From contig DNZD01000031.1 in the NCBI GenBank assembly GCA_003504855.1, positions 1 to 11,180 on the forward strand: a DNA stretch of 11,180 nucleotides, read 5' to 3'. The notes below the pieces were generated by a model. The model was not told the origin of the DNA. It did no database searches and worked only from the letters and a program-made list of their open reading frames with translations. This DNA comes from Cytophagales bacterium (lineage in GTDB: Bacteria; Bacteroidota; Bacteroidia; Cytophagales; Cyclobacteriaceae). Positions 1-6,845 of the stretch are shown here, piece by piece; position 1 is the stretch's first letter, and each line of letters starts with the position of its first letter. Made by a program: the position numbers and the translations under genes.

Positions 1-2
1 TT

Positions 3-1136
3 ACCCTTTCAGTCGGGTTGGCGGCAACTTTGGTTGCTTTCCTCATCATGGAGGGATTCCAAACGACGGTGAAGGAGAGACTCTACAGCATCAGTGCTCA
101 TCTGGTAGTGAACAAACTCAGCCTCAGCAATTCCCTCGAAGAACAGCCGTTTGATTTCCGGGTAGATTTATATAAGCACCCGGACACGTATCCCAATGTC
201 AGGCATGTGCAGGAGTTCAGCCATAAGGCCGGTCTGATCAAATCAGATGACGATGTGTTGGGTATTGTGTTTAAGGGTGTGGCACGCAGCTTTGATGTGA
301 ATGAATTCGCCGATAACCTGGTGGAAGGATCGTTTATTCATTTTCCGGACTCCGGTTATTCGCGGGAGGTATTGGTCAGCCGTATCATCGCCGACAAGAT
401 CAAGGCCAAACCCGGTGACGAAATCATGGTGCATTTTTTTCAGAACCCGCCCCGGTTCCGGCGGCTCGTGGTCTCGGGGATTTATGAAACAAACTTGTCG
501 GAGTACTTTGATAACAAGGTAATCGTCGGAGACCTGGCGTTGCTGCAGCGGCTCAATGACTGGCCGGATAGTGTGGCGGGCGGACTGGAAATTTTTCTCA
601 CCGATGTGAGTCAGATGGAAAGTACGTTTCGTTCCATCAATGAGAGTATGGACTATGACTTGTTGATTCAACCCGTAAGCGAAAAATACAGCCAGGTGTT
701 CGAATGGTTAGGGTTGGTCAGCCGTCAGGTAAAAATTCTGTTGTGGGTGATTCTCGTGGTGGTGTGCATGAATATGATTTCTGTAATCCTGATCCTGGTG
801 ATGGAACGCACACAAATGATTGGTTTGTTGAAGGCCATGGGTGCCCGTGACCGGGTGGTGCGATCTGTATTTATCTTTCAAGGCTTGCGCCTGATGGCCA
901 AAGGATTACTGTTTGGCAACGTGTTGGGACTTGGTTTGTGCTACCTGCAATATAAATTTCGCATCATCAAATTGAATGCCCACGATTACTACATGAGTTA
1001 TGTGCCAGTGGATTGGAACTGGTCGGTAGTGGTGCTCCTCAATCTGCTGATGATTGCAGTCGTCAGTTTTGTGCTCTTGTTACCTACGGCGATCGTATCG
1101 CGGGTAAATCCGATTAAGGCAATCCGCTTCGATTGA
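3..1136 (+). CDS. FtsX/LolC-type ABC transporter permease (5' end outside window)
   Basis: This is an inner-membrane permease subunit of the MacB/LolC/FtsX superfamily. Such proteins work with a separate ATPase to move lipoproteins or other substrates away from the membrane. The frame is already open at the left edge, so the N-terminus is missing and the TTG at 18 is not a real start. What remains (377 residues) has the tail of TM1 followed by the family's MEGFQ-type turn. Then comes a periplasmic domain of about 200 residues, and three C-terminal membrane segments near residues 243-267, 297-317 and 340-363. The stretch from MERTQMIGLLKAMGA onward is the classic FtsX cytoplasmic loop, and the ending VNPIKAIRFD is also typical. 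Its stop codon abuts the stop of the convergent GT2 gene. The family is secure; the substrate is unknown. LolC/LolE-like lipoprotein release is one possibility, as the TM1-proximal motif resembles that group. Confidence 0.88.
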   Translation, partial: TLSVGLAATLVAFLIMEGFQTTVKERLYSISAHLVVNKLSLSNSLEEQPFDFRVDLYKHPDTYPNVRHVQEFSHKAGLIKSDDDVLGIVFKGVARSFDVNEFADNLVEGSFIHFPDSGYSREVLVSRIIADKIKAKPGDEIMVHFFQNPPRFRRLVVSGIYETNLSEYFDNKVIVGDLALLQRLNDWPDSVAGGLEIFLTDVSQMESTFRSINESMDYDLLIQPVSEKYSQVFEWLGLVSRQVKILLWVILVVVCMNMISVILILVMERTQMIGLLKAMGARDRVVRSVFIFQGLRLMAKGLLFGNVLGLGLCYLQYKFRIIKLNAHDYYMSYVPVDWNWSVVVLLNLLMIAVVSFVLLLPTAIVSRVNPIKAIRFD

Positions 1137-1871
1137 TCAGCGCTGGTAGCGCTTGAACCAGCTTTGCAGGGTAAGTTGAATTACGCCGAAGAAAGCTTCT
1201 TTGAATATTCCGGCCGACAGTTTTGATTGTCCCCGAACACGTTCGGTAAAGATGATAGGTACTTCCTGCAGCCGGTAACCGAATTTCCAGGTCTTGAATT
1301 TCATTTCAATCTGAAATCCGTAACCCGTGAAATGTATTCCTCCTTTGCTGAGTAATGTTTCGAGCACAGCCCGCTTGTAGCAAACAAAGCCTGCGGTGGT
1401 ATCGTGGATGGGCATCCGGGTGATCAATTGTACATACTTGCTCGCAAACCAGGAGAGCAGTACGCGGCTCATGGGCCAGTTCACCACATTAACCCCGGTG
1501 ACATACCGCGAGCCGATAGACAGGTCGGCCCCCTGCTTTTCGCACGCCTCATGAAGCCGGGAAAGGTCTTTTGGATCATGGGAGAAGTCTGCATCCATTT
1601 CAAGCATGTAGTCATAGCCGTGGTCCATGCCAAACCTGAAACCTGCAATGTAGGCGGTGCCCAATCCCAACTTACCGGCCCGCTGCACGAGGTGCAGGCG
1701 ACCTGGGTATTTCGGCTGAAGGTTAGTCACCAATCCCGCCGTGCCATCCGGTGAATTGTCGTCTACAATGAGCAGGTGGAACCCCAATGGCAATTCCATC
1801 ACCGCCTGAATGATCAGTTCAATGTTGTCCTTTTCGTTATAGGTCGGGATGATGACGAGTGCCTTGCTCAC
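1137..1871 (-). CDS. Polyprenol monophosphomannose synthase-like glycosyltransferase family 2
   Basis: A cytoplasmic GT2 enzyme of the DPM1 type, expected to transfer a hexose (mannose in characterised members) from a nucleotide sugar to polyprenyl phosphate. With a GTG start at 1871 it is 244 residues, the usual size for a bacterial DPM1 catalytic domain. Visible motifs are PTYNE (9-13), DDNSPDGT (37-44), the metal-binding DAD in EMDADFSHDP (93-95), GSRYV, QIEM, and the C-terminal RGQSK signature of this subfamily. There are no C-terminal membrane helices, so it is the soluble form. The frame can be extended to a TTG at 1919, but that codon is part of a promoter-like -33 box and the extra 16 residues are not family-like; family members begin just before LVIIPTYNE. 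It is divergent from a GT87 gene that would use this type of lipid-linked donor. Whether the sugar is mannose or glucose cannot be decided from sequence. Confidence 0.9.
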   Translation of the reverse strand: MSKALVIIPTYNEKDNIELIIQAVMELPLGFHLLIVDDNSPDGTAGLVTNLQPKYPGRLHLVQRAGKLGLGTAYIAGFRFGMDHGYDYMLEMDADFSHDPKDLSRLHEACEKQGADLSIGSRYVTGVNVVNWPMSRVLLSWFASKYVQLITRMPIHDTTAGFVCYKRAVLETLLSKGGIHFTGYGFQIEMKFKTWKFGYRLQEVPIIFTERVRGQSKLSAGIFKEAFFGVIQLTLQSWFKRYQR

Positions 1872-1889
1872 AGCTACCAGGTGAATCGG

Positions 1890-1920
1890 CAAAAGTATAA
1901 AGAAAGGCAAAGGTTTCAAA
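1890..1920 (-). promoter_or_regulatory. Bacteroidota-type promoter for the GT2 gene
   Basis: On the minus strand TTTG (1920-1917) is followed by a 19-nt spacer and TACTTTTG (1897-1890). This is an exact fit to the Bacteroidota housekeeping pattern TTTG-N19-TAnnTTTG. Transcription would start near 1883-1886, leaving a leader of only about 12-15 nt before the GTG at 1871. The site argues against the TTG at 1919 as start, since that TTG lies in the -33 box. Confidence 0.6.
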
Positions 1921-1955
1921 TTCGCAGACCTGTATAGCCTGTACGGTTAGTCTGT

Positions 1956-1963
1956 TAACTTCG
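1956..1963 (+). promoter_or_regulatory. Possible -7 element of the GT87 gene
   Basis: TAACTTCG matches TAnnTTTG with one mismatch and ends 4 nt before the ATG at 1968. If real, the transcript would be almost leaderless. I see no good TTTG at the expected distance upstream, so this is a weak call. Confidence 0.25.
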
Positions 1964-1967
1964 CTCC

Positions 1968-3152
1968 ATGAAACTGAGCTGGCCAACCTGGCTATGGGAA
2001 AAGTATACACCAGTCTTTGCTGTGTACATGCTCGCAATAATACTGGTGACTTTGCAATCGTACCTATTGCCATTACAATCCTACGGCACAGAAGGGTTCC
2101 TCTACACACACTACAACAACTATATTATTTTTAAACAGTCGTTTTTTCATTTGATACAACACAAGAACCTGTACCACTGGTACGAGCCGGAACAATGGGA
2201 CTTGTTTAAGTACAGCCCCAGTTTTGCACTGCTGTTTGGTGTCTTTGCCTATTTACCCGATCCGGTAGGCTTGCTGATCTGGAATATTTTGAATGTTGGA
2301 TGCCTGATAGTTGCCTTGGTACAAGTACCGAGACTTCCTGACCGGGCACGGGTAATCATGTTATTTTTTATTCTGGTTGAAGTTGTCATATCCATACAAA
2401 GCACACAGAGTAATGCACTTATAGCGGGTTTGCTTGTCCTGGCATTTATTGCGATGGAGCGCAACCGCCCCATGCTGGCAGCTGTCCTGATCACCAGTAC
2501 GGTATTTATCAAGTTATTTGGTCTGTTCGGGTTTGGATTGTTTTTATTCTATCCATGCCGTTGGAAGGGTGCGATGGCGGCAGCCATGTCCATGATACTT
2601 TTCGCATTCCTTCCCTTAATCGTGCTGTCCTGGAGTGAATTGATGATGCAATACCAGGGTTGGTACGATACCCTGGCGGAGGATCGTGTGGAGACCGGCC
2701 TGTCGGTGTTGGGCTGGTTTCAAAGTTGGTTTGGGCTGAATGCAAATCCCAATACCGTGGTCCTGATCGGATTCCTGATGTTGCTAGTTCCATTATTGCG
2801 TTGGCGATGCTGGATCTACTATCCTTTCAGGTTGATGGCCCTGGCGAGTGTATTGATATGGGTTGTCATATTTAACCACATGGCTGAATCACCAACCTTT
2901 GTGATTGCAGTGACAGGTGCCGGAATTTGGTTTTTTGCCCGAAGCAGACCCGGATACCAACAGTTCTGGCTATGGTTCATTTTGTTGTTTACGTCCCTGT
3001 CCACCACCGATTTATTTCCCAAAGATTTCCAACTCTCCGTGGTCGAACCATTTGTGTTGAAGGCTGTACCTTGCATCGCGCTTTGGGTGTGGATCACTAT
3101 AGAAATGCTGATCTACCGGCCGGAGCCGATATCTGAACCTTCAACTGCATGA
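1968..3152 (+). CDS. GT87 (DUF2029-type) integral membrane glycosyltransferase
   Basis: A 394-residue polytopic membrane protein of the GT87/DUF2029 family. Members transfer a sugar, usually mannose, from a polyprenyl-phosphate donor on the outer face of the inner membrane. After TM1 (about 14-34) comes the family's extracytoplasmic signature: HYNNYIIFKQSF (49-60), then NLYHWY, then FKYSPSFALLFGVFAYLP (80-97) and GLLIWNILN (101-109). Hydrophobic segments follow near 129-145, 150-163, 168-195, 203-221, 263-278, 288-302, 310-323, 332-345 and 363-383. The conserved late loop FNHMAESPTF (302-311) is also present. It is divergent from a polyprenyl-phosphate-mannose-synthase-like gene that could supply its donor. 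It overlaps the downstream phosphatase gene by 4 bp (ATGA), which implies one transcript and translational coupling. The acceptor glycan or lipid is not known. Confidence 0.85.
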   Translation: MKLSWPTWLWEKYTPVFAVYMLAIILVTLQSYLLPLQSYGTEGFLYTHYNNYIIFKQSFFHLIQHKNLYHWYEPEQWDLFKYSPSFALLFGVFAYLPDPVGLLIWNILNVGCLIVALVQVPRLPDRARVIMLFFILVEVVISIQSTQSNALIAGLLVLAFIAMERNRPMLAAVLITSTVFIKLFGLFGFGLFLFYPCRWKGAMAAAMSMILFAFLPLIVLSWSELMMQYQGWYDTLAEDRVETGLSVLGWFQSWFGLNANPNTVVLIGFLMLLVPLLRWRCWIYYPFRLMALASVLIWVVIFNHMAESPTFVIAVTGAGIWFFARSRPGYQQFWLWFILLFTSLSTTDLFPKDFQLSVVEPFVLKAVPCIALWVWITIEMLIYRPEPISEPSTA

Positions 3153-3664
3153 GTAATAAGGCTGTCTTTCTGGATCGCGATGGGGTTATCAATGAGGATA
3201 ATCCGCAATACACCTATACGGTAGAGAAATTTCATATCCTGCCTGGCGTGCTGGAAGCCCTCGCCCGCCTGAAGTCTGGTGATTACAAACTGATTGTGGT
3301 GACCAACCAATCGGGAATAGCCCAGGGTTTGTATGCACGGGAGGATGTGGACAAGTGCCACCGTTATTTTCAGGAGCAATGCAAGTACGCCATTGATCAT
3401 TATTATTATTCACCTTATCATCCGTCGGTTACCCATTCCCTGGGACGAAAGCCGGGTACGCTGTTGTTTGAAAAGGCGATAGCCCGATTTAATATTGATC
3501 CTTCAACATCATGGATGATTGGTGACCGCGGACGTGATATAATCCCGGCACGTCAGCTTGGAATGCGCACGATTCAAATCGGCCATGAAATCGAGAAGGA
3601 AAACCGCGCCGATCACGCTGTGATGTCATTGCTGGAGGCATCCCGGATAATCCTTGGACACTAA
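3149..3664 (+). CDS. GmhB-like HAD-IIIA phosphatase (heptose-bisphosphate phosphatase or histidinol-phosphatase related)
   Basis: A soluble 171-residue HAD-superfamily phosphatase. The nearest well-known relative is GmhB, which removes the 7-phosphate of D-glycero-manno-heptose 1,7-bisphosphate in LPS or S-layer heptose synthesis. Catalytic motifs are complete: DRDGV with the nucleophile D9 and general acid D11, VTNQ (51-54), RKP with K101, and GDRGRD with D126 and D130. The loop that carries four zinc ligands in E. coli GmhB (CPH...CDC before RKP) reads SPYHP...HSLG here. All four ligands are therefore replaced and the loop is shortened. The ATG overlaps the GT87 stop as ATGA, so it is translated from the same message. 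With two envelope-glycan genes beside it, a sugar-phosphate substrate is likely, but the missing zinc site makes the exact substrate uncertain. Its stop lies 5 bp from that of the convergent EF-G-like gene. Confidence 0.82.
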   Translation: MSNKAVFLDRDGVINEDNPQYTYTVEKFHILPGVLEALARLKSGDYKLIVVTNQSGIAQGLYAREDVDKCHRYFQEQCKYAIDHYYYSPYHPSVTHSLGRKPGTLLFEKAIARFNIDPSTSWMIGDRGRDIIPARQLGMRTIQIGHEIEKENRADHAVMSLLEASRIILGH

Positions 3665-3669
3665 CAAGC

Positions 3670-5802
3670 TCAGGCGGGTACCACGTCCACTGCACTAAAC
3701 TGCCTTGCCAGCTTTTGCTGGAGCTCAGTTGGCACCGGCTCATAATTGTCCACCCGCTGGATGAAAGTGCCCCGGCCTTGTGACAACGAACGCAGTGTGG
3801 TGGAGTACCGATCAAGTTCCGCCAGCGGTGTTCGGGCTTTGATTACCTGATACCGACCTTTGGTGTCAATCCCCATGATCATCGAGCGCCGTGTCTGCAG
3901 GTCGCCCATAACATCGCCAACAGTATCTTCGGGAACAGTTATTTCAATTTGGGCAATGGGTTCAAGCAACCGCGGCTCGGCTTTCAGAAACGCGTCTTTA
4001 AATGCCATCATTCCGGCGATCTTAAAGGAGATATCATTGGAATCAACCGGATGCATTTTTCCATCATGAACCAGAACACGAACATCCCGAACATAGGATC
4101 CGGTAATCGGACCTTCCTCCATTTTTTCCATAACCCCCTTAAGGATCGATGGAATGAACCGTGCATCAATCACACCACCGACAATGCAATTGTAGAAAAC
4201 GAGTTTTCCGCCCCAGGCCAGGTCTACGATTTCCTTGCCGCGGACAGTAAACTCAGTTGGTTCTGGCATACCTTCCACATAGGGTTCAATCTTAAGAAAT
4301 ACTTCACCGAACTGCCCGGCACCACCCGATTGCTTTTTGTGGCGGTAGCTCGCACTAGCCGGTTTCCGGATGGTCTCGCGGTAAGATATTCTCGGTGGAA
4401 CGAAATCAACATGGAGGTTGTAGAGTTTTTCCAGGAACCAGCGGCAGACAGTAAGGTGCAACTCACCCTGACCGGAGATTATCAACTGTCGGAGTTCACG
4501 CACATATTCCACGTGCAGGGTTGGGTCTTCCTGATGAATGCGCTGCAACACTTCGCCTATCTTCTCGTCGTCGTTCTTGCTTTTTGCGACCACAGCGGTG
4601 CGTATGCGAGCCGGAGGAAAGCTGATGGGTGTAATAGAAACCTCAGCGCCCTTGCTGCAGAGGGTTTGGTTGGTGTATGTATCTTTTAGTTTCAGGGTGG
4701 CTCCGATATCACCAGCAACGAGCCTTTCCACGGGCTGCCTTGTTTTTCCATCCATGATAAACAACTGATGAAATCGTTCTACAGATTTTGTTTCACTGTT
4801 GACCAATTCACTAGTTGAAGTGATGGTGCCGGAGATTACCTTGAAGAAAGTGATCTTACCCAAATTCGGTTCGAGGTGTGACTTGAACACGAACAAGACC
4901 GGAGGTCCACTGGGGTCGAATGAAACCTCTTTGCCATGGGTGGTGGTTTCGGGCCTGGCCTCCCGGGGCGCAGGTGCTACGTTGTCAATGAAACCCATCA
5001 TCCTTCCACTGCCCATGTTTTTCTTGGCACTCGTGCAGAATACGGGGAACACATCGTGGTGAATCATGCCCAATTTCAGGCCGGCACGCATTTCGTCTTC
5101 ATCGAGGGTACCCGACTCAAAGAATTTTTCCATCAATTTCTCATCATTTTCAGCGGCCTTTTCGACCAGCGCATTATGAAGTTTATCGGCCTTCTCCTGT
5201 TCGTTGGCAGGGATCGGTAGTTTTTCAGGTTTGCCTCCGCCCATCGGAAAGCGATAGCACACCATTTTCAGGAGGTCGATGATTTCACAAAAGCCTTCGC
5301 CCTGGGTCAACGGGTATTGCATTTGTGTAACCGCTGAGCCGAAGTTCTCTTTTAACGAAGCCAGCGCATGGTCAAAATCGGACTTCGGGTGGTCTACCTG
5401 GTTGATGGCAAAAATTACTGGCTTCTGGAATTGATTGACATAGTTCCAGATGAGCTGCGTGCCTACTTCAACACCATGCTGGGCGTTGATAACGATGACA
5501 CCGGTATCCGCTACCCGGAGCGAGGCGATCATTTCACCGGCAAAGTCATCGAACCCCGGTGTATCAATGATGTTGATTTTGTAGTCTTTCCATTCGGTAT
5601 GCAGACACGTGGCAAATACCGAGTTTCCTCGTTCCTGTTCAATCTCATGGAAATCAGACACGGTGTTCTTCCCCTCTATGGTTCCTCTCCGATGGATTAT
5701 TCCTGCTTCAAACAACATGTCTTCTGCCAACAGGGTCTTACCGGATTTTGGGGCGCCCAGAATGGCAATATTTTTGATGTGTTTTTCATCATATACTTTC
5801 AT
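3670..5802 (-). CDS. Elongation factor G paralogue (EF-G2 type) with altered GTPase motifs
   Basis: A 710-residue ribosomal translocase-like GTPase with the full EF-G layout: G domain (about 8-275), domain II (about 295-390), III (about 395-470), IV (about 470-600) and V (about 605-690). The P-loop GAPKSGKT (16-23), the switch I region ending in EIEQERG (53-59), and SAK (258-260) are recognisable. G3 is DTPGF instead of DTPGH, so the catalytic His is F84. G4 is NQVD (134-137) instead of NKxD. Domain IV keeps SGGAGQFGEV and a tip sequence GKMHPVDSND, whose H584 matches the functional His583 of E. coli EF-G. It can therefore probably still engage the A site. From memory, the opening residues and the NTVSD stretch resemble EF-G2 of Bacteroides thetaiotaomicron, a paralogue reported to support translation without GTP hydrolysis. 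It is unlikely to be the housekeeping FusA, which normally sits in the str operon. Confidence 0.9.
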   Translation of the reverse strand: MKVYDEKHIKNIAILGAPKSGKTLLAEDMLFEAGIIHRRGTIEGKNTVSDFHEIEQERGNSVFATCLHTEWKDYKINIIDTPGFDDFAGEMIASLRVADTGVIVINAQHGVEVGTQLIWNYVNQFQKPVIFAINQVDHPKSDFDHALASLKENFGSAVTQMQYPLTQGEGFCEIIDLLKMVCYRFPMGGGKPEKLPIPANEQEKADKLHNALVEKAAENDEKLMEKFFESGTLDEDEMRAGLKLGMIHHDVFPVFCTSAKKNMGSGRMMGFIDNVAPAPREARPETTTHGKEVSFDPSGPPVLFVFKSHLEPNLGKITFFKVISGTITSTSELVNSETKSVERFHQLFIMDGKTRQPVERLVAGDIGATLKLKDTYTNQTLCSKGAEVSITPISFPPARIRTAVVAKSKNDDEKIGEVLQRIHQEDPTLHVEYVRELRQLIISGQGELHLTVCRWFLEKLYNLHVDFVPPRISYRETIRKPASASYRHKKQSGGAGQFGEVFLKIEPYVEGMPEPTEFTVRGKEIVDLAWGGKLVFYNCIVGGVIDARFIPSILKGVMEKMEEGPITGSYVRDVRVLVHDGKMHPVDSNDISFKIAGMMAFKDAFLKAEPRLLEPIAQIEITVPEDTVGDVMGDLQTRRSMIMGIDTKGRYQVIKARTPLAELDRYSTTLRSLSQGRGTFIQRVDNYEPVPTELQQKLARQFSAVDVVPA

Positions 5803-5827
5803 GGCATAAGGCTTTAGGTGGATGTAA

Positions 5828-5858
5828 CCAAGATAGCAAAATCGTCCACTTGAAAAAG
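5828..5858 (-). promoter_or_regulatory. Possible promoter of the EF-G-like gene
   Basis: On the minus strand TATCTTGG (5835-5828) is one mismatch from TAnnTTTG, with a T-rich block (5857-5852) at roughly -33 distance but no clean TTTG. It would give a leader of about 20 nt before the ATG at 5802. Weak, based on pattern only. Confidence 0.25.
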
Positions 5859-5884
5859 TGACAATTGATACCCGTTCTGATGAC

Positions 5885-5915
5885 TTTGAGGGGCATGCCT
5901 AAAATGTGATATTTG
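5885..5915 (+). promoter_or_regulatory. Bacteroidota-type promoter for the DUF4412 gene
   Basis: TTTG (5885-5888), a 19-nt spacer, then GATATTTG (5908-5915) fits TTTG-N19-TAnnTTTG with a single mismatch in the first base of the -7 box. Transcription would begin near 5920-5922, inside or next to a CCGGATT direct repeat (5921-5927 and 5930-5936). The A-rich leader to the ATG at 5967 would be about 46 nt. An upstream in-frame TTG at 5913 lies inside the -7 box and so cannot be the start. Confidence 0.5.
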
Positions 5916-5966
5916 ATATACCGGATTGGCCGGATTATTGTTTACCTGATTAAAAAACCAAAAACA

Positions 5967-6788
5967 ATGAAGAGACTAATGACGCTGGCCCTGATGCTGC
6001 TGGTTATGCAGTGTTATGGACAACAATTTGAAGGCACCGTGACCTGGACAATGAAAATGGAGGTCACCGACCCCAAGTTGAAAGCAGAAATGGAGCGTGG
6101 ACAACAGCGGATGAGCGATCCGGCAAACCAGGCCAAAATGAAGGAGATGCAGGAAAAGATGAATGACCCCCGCATGAAGGCCATGATGGAATCCAATCCC
6201 CAGATGAAGGCGCAAATGGAGCAAATGCAGAAAGTGATGTCAGGCGGTGGGCAGGTAATGCCTAAGAGCTTCCGGGTTCGCAGCAAAGGTGGAAATACCC
6301 TTACCCTCATGGAAGGCGGAATGATGGATGGTATGGAAATGCTCTTTCTGAAAGACAAGAGTATGACCGTGCGGCTGGATCGTGCAAACAAGACCTACAC
6401 CGTAATGCCTGGTGGTGGCGATGACAAGGGTAATGCCATGGCCGCAACACCCAAGGTGACGAAGACCAGCGAGACCATGACCATCCTGGGATACAACTGC
6501 ACCAAATACATCGCCGAGTTTACCGAGGGCGGTATCACCCGTAGCGAAGTGATCTGGACGACCACAGATATCAAAGACTTTGATTCCAAATCCTTTGGCC
6601 GTCAGCGTATGGGCCAGGGTGGAAGAACCATGTTCCCCGCAGGGGTAGAAGGTGTGCCACTGAAGGTGGAAGCCACTACAAAAGAAGGCAAGATGACCAT
6701 GGAGGCAACGGAAATTAAGCGCGAGAGCCTCAATGCCGCTGATTTTGCAATTCCGACTAATTTCAAAGAAGTGAAGGGACGGTTTTAG
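5967..6788 (+). CDS. Exported Met-rich DUF4412-type protein
   Basis: A 273-residue secreted or periplasmic protein of unknown function that resembles the DUF4412 family of Bacteroidota. The N-terminus is a signal peptide: MKR, a hydrophobic core to about residue 14, and likely signal peptidase I cleavage after CYG at 18 to leave QQFEG. The mature part opens with the FEGTVTW strand typical of the family. Residues about 36-92 form a polar, Met-rich, probably helical insert with repeats of the type DPRMKAMM / NPQMKAQM. About 20 methionines fall in residues 29-125. The C-terminal half is beta-rich and ends ADFAIPTNFKEV, a common ending for these proteins. Only one Cys (C178) remains after cleavage. 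The ATG at 5967 is preferred because a signal peptide starts there and a promoter lies just upstream. The gene stands alone and is followed by a strong terminator. Function is not known. Confidence 0.8.
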   Translation: MKRLMTLALMLLVMQCYGQQFEGTVTWTMKMEVTDPKLKAEMERGQQRMSDPANQAKMKEMQEKMNDPRMKAMMESNPQMKAQMEQMQKVMSGGGQVMPKSFRVRSKGGNTLTLMEGGMMDGMEMLFLKDKSMTVRLDRANKTYTVMPGGGDDKGNAMAATPKVTKTSETMTILGYNCTKYIAEFTEGGITRSEVIWTTTDIKDFDSKSFGRQRMGQGGRTMFPAGVEGVPLKVEATTKEGKMTMEATEIKRESLNAADFAIPTNFKEVKGRF

Positions 6789-6811
6789 TCCAAATCTGAT
6801 CAGGAAAGAAG

Positions 6812-6845
6812 AAGCATCTGCGAATCGCAGGTGCTTTTTTATTTT
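6812..6845 (+). terminator. Rho-independent terminator after the DUF4412 gene
   Basis: AAGCA-T-CTGCG (6812-6822), loop AAT, and CGCAG-G-TGCTT (6826-6836) form an 11-bp stem with one T.G wobble, followed by a T-rich tail to about 6845. The tail overlaps the stop codon (6841-6839) of the convergent arginine decarboxylase gene. Read from the other strand, the hairpin is followed by a pyrimidine-rich run (TTCTTCTTT), so it may work for both genes. Confidence 0.85.

Noticed and set aside
1142..1162. Hairpin GCTGGT / ACCAGC with a 9-nt loop just after the permease stop, as a possible terminator
   Set aside because: It lies inside GT2 coding sequence and is followed by only TTTG, not a T-run. It is probably chance.
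3949..4689. A 246-codon open frame on the plus strand opposite the EF-G-like gene
   Set aside because: It lies wholly antisense to a well-conserved coding region, its translation resembles no family I know, and it has no promoter or start context. It is a by-product of EF-G codon usage.
5368..5817. A 149-codon plus-strand frame antisense to the EF-G-like G domain
   Set aside because: It mirrors conserved GTPase sequence on the other strand and has no family resemblance.
5921..5936. CCGGATT direct repeat as an operator
   Set aside because: There are only two 7-nt copies at a 9-nt spacing, with nothing to link them to a regulator; noted only as part of the promoter region.
5967..6020. DUF4412 protein as a lipoprotein (Cys at residue 16)
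   Set aside because: The residues before the Cys (V-M-Q) do not fit a lipobox. Cleavage after CYG by signal peptidase I is more likely.
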